A DNA stretch of 64,000 bases from Parelaphostrongylus tenuis (GCA_019055375.1 JAHQIW010006165.1:1-64000), one strand, 5' to 3'; positions 1 through 11,467 are shown, counted from the first letter of the stretch. The notes: generated from the sequence alone by a model not told the origin. Numbers and translations: made by a program.

Positions 1-73
1 TAAGTGCCCATAACAAACCTCATGCATGGCTCAAAAATGGCTATCAGATATATATTGACATTTGAACGAGATG
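1..73 (+). mobile_element. HHE-2 fragment (3' part, no ribozyme)
   Basis: The first 73 bases match the part of the HHE-2 repeat that follows its hammerhead: an ACCTCATGCATGGCTCAAAA-like stretch, then a TATCAG...ATATTGACATTTGA stretch. The same stretch recurs near 8,300, 25,960, 49,950 and (reverse) 63,810. The rest of the unit would lie before the window. There is no coding content. Confidence 0.7.
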
Positions 74-83
74 TCAGAATCAT

Positions 84-600
84 TTGAAAAGCATCTTTTT
101 GAACGATATTTTCCCCGAAAATTATAGATTGAGAAAAAAGCTTCTTAAACAACCGCAAAAGAAAATTCAAATTTTATGTTCGTTTCACACAATATCTGTT
201 TATTGTGATATCATGAAATATCTCAGGACCCATAGAAAACTTAATAACAAGGCGTTAAAGGAAAAGTACCAAACATTGATTCGTCAGAAGCGTGCACGGT
301 TTCAACAAGACAATGCCAAGTTCACAACCTCATAGAAGAACTAGGGAAACGTTTGATGAATTGGAGGAAGTCGAGGTCTTGCCGCACCCATTCTGCAGTC
401 CAGATGTTGCGTCGTCCGATTATGGTCTTTTCTGTTCCATGGACATTTCCTGCGTGGACGCCGATCCCAGACATTCGGTCAAGTTGAAAAGGCATGTCAG
501 GAGTTTTACCGATTTGAAGTCTGACCAATGGTGCCGAGCAAATCCGGAAGCATGAAGATCGTTAGCGGAAGACCCTGTTTAGTGGTGGTCTGAAGAACAA
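84..600 (+). pseudogene. mariner-type transposase remnant
   Basis: Three reading frames joined by frameshifts spell the C-terminal half of a mariner DDE/D transposase. The first frame (84-335) carries FQQDNAKFTT, the mariner (H)QDNA block around the second catalytic Asp. The second (292-555) carries LPHPFCSPDVASSDYGLF, the LPHPPYSPDLAPSDYxLF block holding the third catalytic Asp. A third frame has GQVEKACQEF, matching the block that follows. The catalytic-domain N-terminus is not visible, so the copy is 5' truncated and frameshifted. No terminal inverted repeats were identified. In intact elements the protein cuts and pastes the transposon at TA sites; this copy cannot encode it. Confidence 0.85.
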
Positions 601-2887
601 TTAATGATGATTTTAATTTTCTTCAGCATTTTTCAAGCTTTAGAAGGATTAGAAAAGCAAGGATGGAAAAGAGAGGAAAGAAGTTATATAGCAGCTGCAA
701 ATATGTTCTTTCATGACAGTGTACTTTTTCCTTTGAAACATAGATGATATTTCGATGTATGGGCATTCTCTTAGCTATAAAACTTCTCATAGAAATCTCC
801 TCTGCTATACTCCATCATTAAATCACGATAATAATCCGCCATCACTCAGATTGCCAAAGAAATTTTCATATTTCCATTGCAAGGTGTGATAATAAAAACT
901 CTCATCGCTCCGCCGGCTCCGCACGCAGCGTGCGGTCTGAGCTAAATAAAGCTCAGATCGTTGTCAACGTGTTAACGAGATAACATTTACGATCGTCAGC
1001 GCAAGGCTGTTCTCATGAATATCATGTTACACCTTTGATCTCTGAGAAATTTTCTGTCATCGTCGGTAAGTGAGTCTCTGAGTGCTCTTCAGTGAGCCCC
1101 ATTTGCATTTAGAAATTGAAATCCACTCTCATCTCACGAACTTTAAGTGTGAATGTTTATCAAAATTTGTGCTTTATATCAGTTTCACGCATCATATAAG
1201 CATTTCAAGAACTGTTGCACAACTTCAGAAAGCTTTACAAGTAAAAATTCACTGATACATTGTTTCAGCTCCTGATTTGTTTGTCGATATTCTCGGCAGC
1301 GCGTGAGTGCTCGCAACTCCCACCGGCGCAAGGTAACATATGAGTTATCATCGCCGTTTGTGTGTAATTCTTGCCTTCTCACTAGTTGCTGTTATGGGAC
1401 GTAGATTTTCAAGTTACTTCACGAAACTACACCGTAACTAATCATAGAGAGAACTAAGGTCAGTGTTTATGCGGGACTTTTTTTCAGTAACTAAATATTC
1501 TACGCCCTATCTGTAAAAAAAACATTTTTATGCGAATCTATTGCGTTGGCAACTGAACGGTTACAGTGTTTGTGGATTCTATGAGCAGTAATTTTAACAT
1601 TTTCTTTTGTTTTGCTCATGTGTTCACGGACTTCTACCTGTGACCAAAAAGAAACTTGTATTGAGTAGTTACTTAGTTTCTCTGTTTCTCCAATGTCAAA
1701 ATGCGAGTACAAAGAGCGTATGTCAGATTATTTTATCGTAGTACTATTCTTTGTGCTTTTAATTATTGTATCATTGCGCTTCAAACTTCAACCATTATGT
1801 CGACCTTAAGACATTGCACATAATGAAGAAGAAACCACACAAAAGAGTTCATTCATGACATCTTTTGTGCAATTTATGACATCTGCCTGAATGGCAACAT
1901 TAGATGGTTGCGTTAGTTAACCTAAATTTTTTCTTATACATAGGAGTTTTATACGCACAAAAGAATACGTCAGGATGTATAGAAAAACATGACTTAGCAA
2001 GGCAATTCGAAAAACCCACGGCTTTTCTAGAGCGGGACAAAGGTCCTACTGAAATTACGGAAATCGCGCTTCGTTTTTTCGATTGGCGCTGCGCTCAGCG
2101 ATCCAAGTACAGTAAATCACCCAGTTGCCAACTCAATATAAGTTAGTAAACTTTCGTGTATGCAGAATGAACCCTTCGCCTCTCGAATTTGATTCTTTCT
2201 TTGCTTGAATAACTTGCAGGAGAGTTTACAAATAAAATACTATGTGCATACCTGATGTAAACAAAAGCCATACATTCACAAGCTTTAGCAAAAGCTTCAA
2301 TTATCGCCCATGTTCTCATTTACATTTATCTTATGCGTTGCTTTTGTAATGGTGATAAACGTTGTTTCCAATGTTCTTGACATGTGGCGAATGCTGTGAC
2401 ATGTACAATGTTATTGCTTACAGTTCCACCTTCACTTTTGAAGTGGTCTATTTCTTCAGCCGTTCTCACGCAACCGATAGACCACTTTTGTTCGAAGATA
2501 AGTCTTTGTGAATCAGGACCGTTTATTTTCATAAAGTACTACTCATCGTCAGGTGCTTATCTCGATTCCGTTGACTTCTAATGCGAACACAAAATTTTAT
2601 TGAGATCTTTTCCCGTTTTGATACTGTTTACGTAGCATATTATGATAGAAAGGCTGTTCACAAATCTCATTCGAATTCTACATCTAACAGTTTCAGGTCC
2701 AAATCCGATTTCAAATCGCCTTGTAGATGGTCAGTTCGAATTCGACATTTACGCTTTAACAGTATGGTGCTGTGAATATTTCGCATTGCTGGATTGAAAA
2801 TAGCAGCGAAGTCTCATAAAGTAGATTTAGGCACAGTTGAATTTCTGTCGTTTGGGAATGTTCAAGAGACTATTTAGACTATTATTT
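601..2887. other. AT-rich stretch without a recognised gene
   Basis: Only short chance frames of up to about 80 codons are present, with no recognisable domain. There is a small hairpin around 2,441-2,485 with GTGGTCTAT/ATAGACCAC arms. The stretch near 1,855-1,945 resembles 5,697-5,790 and is probably an old dispersed repeat. Confidence 0.5.
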
Positions 2888-3687
2888 AGAGAATGATTTA
2901 CTGATTTGATAGTAAGAAAGTTTTCACGAATGGATTAGTCTATTATTAGTGGAGAAAATAGCCATATGTTAAAAAGTTCTTCATGTTTCTCTTGTAAAAC
3001 ACATCCTTGCAAAGAGGAGCTCATTTCCAATTGTTATTGATCATTTTAGTTCTATTGCATTTATATTTTTGTAATCATTAGATAGCTTGGAAAATGCTGA
3101 TTTCTATACTAAGCTTCTTTTGCAAGAAACATTCATAATATGCTCTACTAACGAAAAGAATACAATGTTTTGCTTTGGGCGTTCTCCCTTTGTTTGAATT
3201 TCACAGAAGACTTCGCTAGCAGTTATATAGTAAAATTTTGATTTTGAGGAAACTTCTGCTGCGATGAAATAGTTTATCATAGAGAGAAGTTCACAAGGGT
3301 GTTTCTAGTAATAAGAACACCCAGTTATCCTAAAATTTTCTACATTTCAATACGAAAGCGATACACGTAGTATTGAAAGACATTTCAACTCTTTCATACT
3401 TCTTTCGACGAAATTGTGAGAGCTTACTATTACGTAACTCCAAAACACATTTTCTATTGTGTATAACTTTCAAAAGGAAGGCTATAGAAAGAACTTTTAG
3501 TGTTCAGCCTGAGCACGCTTTGATAGAGTTCACATTCAATATTTTGTGGAGCACTTCTTGGCAATGATCATAATTTTTTATCGAATTTTTGAATTGTTTT
3601 AGTGATGTTATAGTTTTTCTATCCCCATGTAAGCCTTCTCAGAACACAATAACGACGAAGGGAGAAATATGCCTAACATTCAGGGTG
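2888..3687 (+). repeat. Left arm of a 0.8-kb inverted repeat
   Basis: This arm reads as the near-exact reverse complement of 5,820-6,575. Paired landmarks include CTCTACTAACGAAAAGAATA here against the complementary stretch near 6,350, and CATTCAGGGTG at the inner end here against CACCCTGAATG at 5,820. Arms of this size suggest a DNA transposon or foldback element about 3.7 kb long, now without a readable transposase. Confidence 0.8.
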
Positions 3688-4032
3688 ATTAGCTCGTTGC
3701 TTGGGCTTCAAAGCGGTTTGTTGGCAACTATGTAGTGAATTTAGAAGGTCAGCACTACATTGTCACGAAATAGTAGCATACTGCAGAGGAGATTTCCACG
3801 GTATCTTGAATAAGAAAGACACCCATGCTTTCTAATGCTCCCTATTTTCTAATAGGAAAGTGACACTCTTTAGAAATGAACATATTCAAACTCTTGTTGC
3901 GTATTCCAGACGTCTGCCTGTGAAAGTGAGACTGTCTTTTTCTGCTCATCATTGGTCCGATGCCATGGGCATGCCTGTTTGGTACAATTCAGTTATGAGG
4001 GACAGATGAAAAACCGATCTCATCCGCTGGGG

Positions 4033-4745
4033 AGGAATTTTTTAAAGGAGTGTTAGTAAGCATTCGAAAACTTAAGCATGAGGCGCGTCACGTCGCCGAT
4101 TTTCGAATAGGACTTTTTAACGTTGCTACAGGAGGAGATTTTTTGGCTTCAAACAGGCATATTTTTGGCCGCACAGAGCTTTCTTTGGACTACTAGTAAT
4201 CATTCGATAGCATGATCGTCTGTGATTCCAACGCTCTGTTTATATCCTGAAAAGACCGTTTCTCTGGAAATCAGCAGGTAAAACAAGTTGAATTCCAATC
4301 TGCGATCAATTGCCTCTCGCGAATTCACGCGCTTGTGAGTGAGGCGGCCACGCGAACTGCTGATGGGGTACTTCTCCACGCGTTCGTATGGCCGAAAAAT
4401 CGATGGCCTTTGCGTCACAGAGCATAGTTGCCTCAGCCAGCCGCACGTGAGTTGACGAAAGAGGACATTATTTGCAGATGGAAATCTAACCTGTTTTACT
4501 TGCTGTGTTTCAGAGAAACGGTTTTCTCGGGATATAAACACAACGTTGGAATTACAAACGATCATGCTATCGAATGATTAGTAGAGTCCAAAGAAAGAGC
4601 TCTGTCCGGCGAGAAATATGCGCGTCTGAAGCCAAGAGTAAACGTTAAATAAAGTCTTTCTTGAAAATCGGGGCGTGGGGCTGTAGCCTGAAGTCTCCGC
4701 TTTCGGATGTTTACTAACACTTCTATGAAAAAATTTCTTTCCATG
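4033..4745. mobile_element. Foldback (palindromic) element inside the larger inverted repeat
   Basis: The left half (about 4,033-4,375) and right half (about 4,390-4,745) are diverged reverse complements. Examples are GAGTGTTAGTAA near 4,046 against TTACTAACACTTC near 4,710, and TCATTCGATAGCATGATCGT near 4,200 against its complement near 4,560. The 121-codon minus frame at 4,200-4,565 is a by-product of this palindrome. No transposase is visible, so it is a MITE/foldback-like element. It sits between the two arms of the surrounding inverted repeat. Confidence 0.75.
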
Positions 4746-5819
4746 AAATGAGATCAGCTTTTCATTTGTCCTCTTATAACCGGAAAGAACCGTCTATTAT
4801 ATAGTCGAATCTCATATGCCCCATAAATCCCATCTGCATGCGCATTCTGTAGAAGTCGATTGGTCTCTTGCACTCGAACTTACATTTCGTTGAACAGCTT
4901 TCGTCGTCATCGAAAAGTAGAACAAAATTCTAGTTGACGATAACTTTTGTGATTACTCCGATCTCTTCATCGGTGTCTTCATGATATAATTAGACACAAT
5001 ACAGTGTAAAATTGGCTGAAGTTTCAACAGTTTCCCCCTCCGGAGTTTGGGGAGGGACGTCAAGTTAACTCGAAATTTCATTACGACCACTTACAAAGGC
5101 GCAGTGAATGCCGAGTGACAACAATGAACAAACGAGAAATTTTGCAATGCTTTGTTCGACTCCTCGTTGCACACATGAACTACAAATAATTCGTAGAAAT
5201 CAACAAAGTCTATGTATCCAAGCAATGAATTGGAGGAGAATACCCATGAGAACCAGCTGAGCGAACCCACGTTTTTGGCTTACTGATGGACAGTAGCAAC
5301 CACCTTCATGTTGTCGCATTAAAGTTATTTTAAGAGGTTGGAATTTGTGAGAGATAAAGGGAAAAGCTTGTGGGAAATCAAAAAAAATCAGGAAGAACAC
5401 GCAGAATCAATGGACATGTTCAGTGACAAAGGTTACAACACCGAATAATGTTTATGCTGAAATACAAGTGGATATGCAATACCGAATACCCATAAAACTA
5501 TGGATCCCAACCTTTGAAATACATTAATAATCCATAAAGTTTTGAGAAAAATGAAAAATTACAAATAAAGTGGAAGTGCGTGCAGTATGTATCACCATTT
5601 CTGACCAACAATTCATTGTTTTCTAGTTTCCAAATGCTATGATGACTTTCGGATATTGTATATAATAATAGATACCTGAATCAGAAGCTTTAATTAGTGA
5701 TGTCCTTTGTACAATTTAATACAATCGACTGAATGACTGAATGACATTAACAGCGCAACTGCGAAGTAAACTTTTATACATAAGATTCTCAAATAGTACA
5801 TAAGTATATAAGCTTGTAG

Positions 5820-6575
5820 CACCCTGAATGTTAGGCATATTTCTCTCTTCGTCGTTACTGTGTTCTGAGAAGGCTTACATGGGGATAGAAAAACTATAAC
5901 ATCCTAAAACAATTCAAAAATTTGGCAAAAAATTATGATCATCGCCAAGAAGTGCTGCACAAAATATTGATTGTGAACTCTATCAAGGCGTGCTCAGGCT
6001 GTACACTAAAAGTTCTTTCTATAGCCTTCCTCCTGAAAGTTGTGCACAATAGAAAATGTATTTTGGAGTTACGTAATAGTAAGCTCTCACAATTTCGTCG
6101 AAAAGTATGAAAGAGTCGAAATGTCTTTTAATACTACGGATATTGCTCTCGTATTGAAATGTAGAGAATTTTAGGATAACTGGGTGTTCTTATTACTAGA
6201 AACACCCTTGTGAACTTCTCTCTATGATAAACTATTTCATCGCAGCAGAAGTTTCCTCAAAATCAATATTCTACTATATAACTGCTAGCGAAGTCTTCTG
6301 TGAAATTCAAACAAAGGGAGAACGCCCAAAGCAAAACATTGTATTCTTTTCGTTAGTAGAGCATATTATGAATGTTTCTTGCAAAAGAAGCTTAGTATAG
6401 AAATCAGAATTTTAAGCTATCAAATGATTACAAAAATATAAATGAAATATGACTAAAATGTTCGATAACGGTGGAAATGAGCTCCTCTTTGCGAGGATGT
6501 TTGGCAATAGAAACATGAAGAAACTATGTAACATATGGCCATTTTCTTCACTAATAATACCATTACAATGATTCT
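5820..6575 (-). repeat. Right arm of the 0.8-kb inverted repeat
   Basis: Reverse-complement partner of 2,888-3,687, with scattered substitutions and small indels. Frames at 5,922-6,110 and 6,412-6,627 lie inside it and have no counterpart conserved on the left arm, so they are not called as genes. Confidence 0.8.
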
Positions 6576-7734
6576 CTTTGTAATATTTTACTTTTCTGCT
6601 CCGAAATTCCAGCGAAAAGCTATTCAAGGGGCCTCAGCAAGTAAATAAAGCGAACCGACTGTGGAACTAATTTTATTTCTGTTGTTACAACAAAATAAGG
6701 AAGGTCTGTTTTCGATAATTGAGCACATCATTGACGTCTCAGAAACTCCGTTTTTGAATGCTCACTAGATGTTTAAGGAAATTTTCTTGTCCACTGAGAA
6801 AGATTTTAACAATTGTTGTACCACCACACGTAGATGTCGTTCGGAGCGGGTCAAATAGGATATCGGTATATGTTGGCGTATATCCTGATTGTGAGATTTT
6901 AATTTGAGATCTGAAGGTTCAGAAGGTCTTTTACTACGCATGCATTTAAATCTCTGTGCATCATTTAAGACTGTCCAAAGCTTTTTTGTATTCTATGATT
7001 CTAATTGAAAAAATTTTCAGACACTGTTTAGAAGGCAATGATGGAACACGCACCGCTGAAAGCAAACAACTTTTTCACTCCCACTGGATGACTAGTGGTA
7101 GGCATTGTGTAACATGTGCGGAAAGGTTCATGACCTTTTGAGCTAGCAGTGCTCATGTGACAAATTTTTCTCTCTGAGTTGAGTAGCTTCAGAGCCATCT
7201 CCTGCACCCTGTTAGAACCTACTTCTCAGAGTGGATAACGGGCTTCAATTCCATCGCATCGAAGATATTCTAGAGATCTACCAAAACATATATTATATTT
7301 CTCGTCCATCAACTGTTGCTGGCAGATTAGCTTTAATAGTTATACCTTAGTGCCATACGAATACCATAAAGCATGCAAAAGTATCGTTTAGAAAGCGGAA
7401 GGAAAATGTCGCGCCAAAACTGCACGCCGCTCAGAAATCAATTGAGACAACGTAAAACTGCTTATTCAGCTATATTTAGCATTCATAAATCTTTCGTGAA
7501 AGTGTTGATAATTCTATGGGACTCACCGCGCATTTATTTCTCGTTTGCGAGCAAAAAACATAGATTTCACGTTGTCAATCAGAGGGCCCTCGCTAGTATA
7601 GTGGAACAGAGAAAAATCATCGCCCTCTCCAGTCATGGTGCGATTCCACTCTGAGCAAGTACCGAGGCTTGGACAAAAGTTCTGGGAAACCTTTGAAAGT
7701 TTTGTTTTTATATGCGATTTCACAACAATAACTG
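6576..7734. other. Non-coding stretch
   Basis: No recognised gene. Short frames near 6,956 and 7,373 show no domain. The right edge adjoins a mariner relic and probably holds that element's 3' non-coding end. Confidence 0.4.
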
Positions 7735-7985
7735 TTCTTCAGAGTATAAGCCATCATTACTCATGACTTTCTGCCATCGTCCTACAAGATTTCGGATCTG
7801 CTCCAAGCACCATTTGAGCTCCTATGAACCGAAAAAGTCTCGGCATCCTTTTTCAACTTCATCAAATGCTTGGAATCGACGGCCAATCAAAAGTGTTATA
7901 TTGATCGAAAGAGGCCATAATCAAATAAAGCTTATGCGAATTCTGACGAGCCTTCTTGTGGACAAAGTCAAATTGGTGTAACTTG
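7735..7985 (-). pseudogene. mariner-type transposase, C-terminal fragment
   Basis: Read on the minus strand, this gives a frame with SINITLLIGRRFQAF followed by DEVEKGCRDFF and then VGRWQKVMSNDGLY. These are the order and wording of the mariner C-terminus (LFRSMQxxLxxKRFxxxEEVE..., then RWQKVxxNDGxYF). A stop splits the frame and everything upstream of the last catalytic Asp is missing. It is diverged from the relic at 84-600, so it is a separate insertion. Confidence 0.75.
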
Positions 7986-8102
7986 TAGACAACGGTCCGC
8001 TGCAATACACTAAGCTAATCAGTCAAACCAGAAATCGAAGAAAACACTCGAAACGAAAGACATTATATCTGAATATATCAGCCAAGAGCAATCGAGTGTA
8101 TA

Positions 8103-8143
8103 ACACTCTGTGTTCGGTGAAAATTTCACTGGACAAAGAGTGT
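8103..8143 (+). other. Conserved hairpin in HHE-2
   Basis: ACACTCT (8,103-8,109) pairs with AGAGTGT (8,137-8,143) around a GGTGAAAATTTCAC apex. The same position in the 25.2-kb copy pairs ACTGTCTA with TAGACAGT, and in the 36.2-kb copy ACAATGCC pairs with GGCAATTGT. The arms changed together, which supports a selected RNA structure. Confidence 0.6.
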
Positions 8144-8222
8144 AAAACGTTCGTCGTCGCTAACTTTCAGTGCGGGGAGTGGAGCTCCCACAGAGATTGG
8201 CAAAAGACGAGAAAGGGTAACT

Positions 8223-8265
8223 GCCCGACTGACGAGATCGCAAGATCGAAAAGCGTGTATCTGGC
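8223..8265 (+). ncRNA. Hammerhead ribozyme motif (HHE-2), slightly decayed
   Basis: Parts in order: stem I 5' strand GCCCGA (8,223-8,228); core CTGACGA (8,229-8,235); stem II GATC-GCAA-GATC (8,236-8,247), a perfect 4-bp stem with a GNRA loop; core GAAA (8,248-8,251); stem III remnant AGCGTG; UA cleavage dinucleotide (8,258-8,259); stem I 3' strand TCTGGC with one mismatch. The catalytic core is intact, but stem III has lost the CACGTG palindrome. Hammerheads cut their own RNA backbone after the NUH triplet, here GUA. Confidence 0.75.
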
Positions 8266-8385
8266 TCTATAAGTCAGCCCTCATTGGTAGACCACTGGCA
8301 TGCCTGGCTCAAATAATGATTATCAGGCATATTGAAATTTGAGCAGTGGTCTTAAGAAAACACTCGAAACGAAAGACATGAAAAT

Positions 8386-10204
8386 ACTAGTTTATTACCT
8401 ATGGAAACCTAAGTAAAATTTTGTAAACTAACGTGCTTGAACATCCGCTTGACGAATGTAATTTCGTGGATGACAGAAAAGTTTCTTCAGTATCTAATCG
8501 TGAAAATGTTTGCCAATGGGCAGTCACCCATCTAAGCTAACACTACGTTGAGAGGCTAAGTGGCTAAAGTTGGTCATAGTCAGCATTTAGACAAATCTAG
8601 TTGGGTGAAGCGCGCCACAAACGATGTAGCTTCTCCAGCGCCGTCTTTACATATTCAACCCCAGTCATGCCAATGCGACCTGACATCATGTAGTGTAATG
8701 GTTTCTAGGTGGCTATTGAACGTGATTATTCCCTCCTTTGGTGTTAATGCAGCTTGCAGTAGTCAAATTGCCATCAGTTTGTATGTTATAAAACTGGAAG
8801 CGATATTCATGTTTGAACGGCGTTTCAAAAAGCATACTAAGCACCTATCCATAGTGAAACCATTCCCCAACAAAGTTTTTTTTTCCGACTTTTGGAATGA
8901 CTCAGATTATTTCACAACAAACATCAGCCCTCGCTGTAGTGACAATTAGTACCAGGTGAGTAGGAAAGTGGTGGACGCTCACCATTTGCTTCTTCATAAT
9001 TTTCAGATAATTAAAATACAATAAGCGATCGAACTTGTCGAATTCGATAGTTTTAGTCATCGATGCCTTACTAAATGCAGAACTTATAGATCGAATTAAA
9101 ACAGAACTTGGGTAATTTGAAAAAGCACTGCTCAGATAGTATAAAGAAATCCATGCTTGTGCTTTTCTTCAACCAATTTAAACACGGTTCTCCTGACCCT
9201 ACTCAAAACGGTGGATTTCGGGTGTCATCTCATTCAGTGCCTCTTTCTGAATCGTTTCAGTAGAATCCTGTGTAAGATTTTTCTATGGATATTGATCGAC
9301 CTCCTGGTCGACAAAGGAAATTTTGTGAGCATACTGAATGGGCGTCTGATAAAAAAACTGAAAATGAAAAAATAAATGCCTCACCCTTGGAAATTTATTT
9401 CCAAAAACGTTTCGCAGCGAAAGTGTGCTTTGCTTTGGTCGATTAACATCTTCTTTTACAGATTTTCTCTTCAAATTACTTACGTGGATTTGACCTAAAT
9501 TATGTGTTCTCGGTTTTCGGAAAAATCAGGTTTCATGTCGTAGCATCACAAATGAGAAGAAGTTATTTGAATGTGAAATGTGCCCACCAAGGAATTAATG
9601 CACGCAGTTTTGCCTCTTTTCAAGTAGCCCTTGGCAGTATCTCGGTAACACCAAAAACTTAGCACGCCTTTAACATTATTAATCGCTCCTGTACGTTTCG
9701 GAACTTCATTCCAAGGATTATGACTTGACTTCCAAGGGTTGGGTATTTCTCAAGCTTGTGGGAAATTAGAACAGCTGCCACGCTCACGGCACTCACGTTA
9801 AAGAGATGAATGTCAAATCTGTCGGTGCGTTATGAATGATTGAATGTTGATAATGGGAAATTTCTATTCATTTTAGTTCGCAACAGTTCTTCAGTTTCTT
9901 AGGAGAGCGAAATGAATATTTCCTCAATCATGACGGAGCCTTTAATCGATATCTCTATGATTTTGCTACTGGCTGCAATGTCGACAGTGCGGAGATATAG
10001 GATGGTGCATGCACGTCAAGGTATTAAATAGAAGATTGTTATTGTACCACGGATGTTTTCAATTTTACATAAGATTTGATGAGCTAAAATCAAATGAGTA
10101 TAAAATAAAATAAAATTGAGGCTGAGAAGTACGTACAAGGAAATTGAAAGAATTGATGGATGCCACTCACGTGATAGGTTTTACGACAATACTGATTAAA
10201 CTTT
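8386..10204. other. Non-coding stretch
   Basis: Frames at 8,560-8,949 (129 codons) and 9,157-9,375 are open but show no domain, no signal peptide followed by a conserved body, and no paralogue in the window. Nothing else is supported. Confidence 0.4.
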
Positions 10205-10560
10205 GCAGTAACGGGACTCATCAGTGCCACCCTGCCTCGATCCAGCCGATCCCCTGAGGTTAAATCATTCTCTATAAAGGAATATCCTCAACAGATTACA
10301 TCTTTCCAAGCGCAACTATAAAAAGGCGGTCGATAGAAGAGGTATGATTCATTATAAAAGCTACGTGCACGACTGCAGGTCACCACAATGTCAGATAACC
10401 ACATCATCTGACTTGGGGTAATTTTTTACCCGGCGTCGATCCCTTTATAGAGGATTATTTAATCTCAAGGGATCGGATGAACTGAGAAAGGGTAGTACTG
10501 ATGAGTCGCAATAGGACGAAACAGGCGCCTATATACCACTAGACCTAACAGCTCAAAGTA
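10205..10560. mobile_element. HHE-3 hammerhead element with inverted 5' partial copy
   Basis: The left part (10,205-10,285) is the reverse complement of the stretch leading into the hammerhead on the right (10,430-10,510). Both carry a CCTTTATAGAG...TTAA.CTCA...GGATCGG series followed by CTGATGAGTC. The inverted part breaks off just inside the ribozyme, after CTGATGAGTCCCG. The forward part holds the complete hammerhead at 10,491-10,540. This reverse-then-forward layout is the same as in HHE-1, HHE-2, HHE-4 and the local PLE. Confidence 0.6.
10491..10540 (+). ncRNA. Hammerhead ribozyme motif (HHE-3)
   Basis: Stem I GGTAGTA (10,491-10,497) pairs with TACCACT (10,534-10,540), six pairs including one G-U plus one A-C mismatch. 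Core CTGATGA is at 10,498-10,504. Stem II is GTC...GAC (10,505-10,517) around GCAATAG, resembling the schistosome-type GTCCCAAATAGGAC. Core GAAA is at 10,518-10,521. Stem III is CAGGC-GCCTA, self-complementary without a loop apart from one C-A mismatch. The UA cleavage dinucleotide is at 10,532-10,533. Every catalytic core base needed is present. Confidence 0.8.
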
Positions 10561-11202
10561 TATTATACCCTTATCGGATTGCATCATTTTGAGCGGGTCT
10601 ATTAAAAAGCCCTCGGTAGAAACTGAGTATAAACTTTGAATGTTCACCTGAAATCAAAGCGAAAAAATATACTCTTCAAAAAAATTTGAGAAAGAAGAAG
10701 AGACTTGAAGGGAATAGAAAAAGAAACAAGAAAAAAGAGGATTATTTAAAGAGATTTCTTGCTTACCATTGATCATCGGTGGCAGAGAGCCTACAGTTGC
10801 GTACAAAACGTTTGTGACCGGATGCGCTCAGTCACTGATAATCGGTAAATGAACTTTCAAATGGCTGTCGATCCAAAAATCGAGCCGCAATAAAGTCGTT
10901 GCTGTGATAGGTAGAACGCACTGAGTAGATCTTCACTAACTGCACTAACCCGTTTGCTGAAAACTCCTTGAATTTAACCTATTAGGAATCACTACATTTG
11001 AGAGGACCGAGAAAGCAGAAATGCGGAATTTTTGATTTCTAGGAGGATTAGTTCTCATAGATAACACTTTTTTATGAATGTCCAAAATCAAACCAACCAA
11101 ATGTCGTGTCCCAATACTGTTCCAGTTGCAACTAAAGTTTGCAATCATTTTATTGTGACCGCCTATTGTGGTATTATGATGTTTCTATAAACCCAATGAT
11201 GT
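10561..11202. other. Degenerate repeat stretch
   Basis: Purine-rich sequence after about 10,690 (GGGAATAG...GAAAGAG.TTTCTTGC) and the SAAATGGCTGTCG-type stretch near 10,860 resemble 38,460-38,640, so this is another copy of the same SINE-associated repeat. No gene is seen. Confidence 0.4.
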
Positions 11203-11467
11203 AGAGTGGTGTGCAAAAACGTTTGCGTCAACCGGGATTTGAACCCAGATCTTACTCTTTCCGAAAGCATGTGCTAAACCGTTGCACCACTGGACGCTCG
11301 TTTTGCTCTCCACTCTTTCTACGCTGCAACGCGTTTTCTGTCAACAGCCAACAGTCTACGGTGTGGCGGGGCAGTCATTATCGACATTAAACCCACTTTT
11401 TTTCGGAAAGAGTAAGATCTGGGTTTAAATCCCGTCTGACTCAGGCGTTTTTGCACACCACTCTACT
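11203..11467. mobile_element. Inverted pair of tRNA-derived SINE ends
   Basis: The outer ends are inverted: GTAGAGTGGTGTGCAAAAACG at the left and CGTTTTTGCACACCACTCTAC at the right. The left member contains a complete tRNA-like head on the minus strand (11,225-11,297). The right member (11,400-11,450) keeps only the 3' half (GGAAAGAGTAAGATCTGGGT, TTAAATCCC). It is probably an inverted duplication of one SINE. Confidence 0.65.
11225..11297 (-). repeat. tRNA-like SINE head
   Basis: The 73-nt minus-strand sequence begins GCGTCCA and ends TGACGC, so acceptor-like GCGTC/GACGC pairs form. It has an A-box-like TGGTGCAACGG and a B-box GGTTCAAATCC inside a CTGGG/CCCGG T-arm. This looks like a tRNA-derived Pol III promoter of a SINE rather than a working tRNA, because many diverged relatives occur here (33.8, 34.1, 34.6, 38.0, 38.3, 38.9, 54.7 kb). 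Confidence 0.6.

Larger units (their letters stand above)
8038..8385 (+). mobile_element. HHE-2 hammerhead element, slightly more than one tandem unit
   Basis: The sequence AAAACACTCGAAACGAAAGA occurs at 8,041 and again at 8,357, giving a direct period of 316 bp. Between them lie a conserved hairpin (8,103-8,143), a hammerhead (8,223-8,265) and the CATGCCTGGCTCAAATAATG tail. More than one unit in tandem is the expected genomic form of a retrozyme that replicates through concatemeric or circular RNA. There is no open reading frame. The right end (ACTCGAAACGAAAGAC) is the same 3' end seen in the copy at 49,527-50,035. Confidence 0.75.

Noticed and set aside
4200..4565. 121-codon minus-strand frame
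   Set aside because: It spans the centre of a palindromic foldback element and is a by-product of it.
11225..11297. Functional tRNA gene
   Set aside because: The cloverleaf is only partial, relatives are dispersed and diverged, and the flanks repeat as in SINEs.
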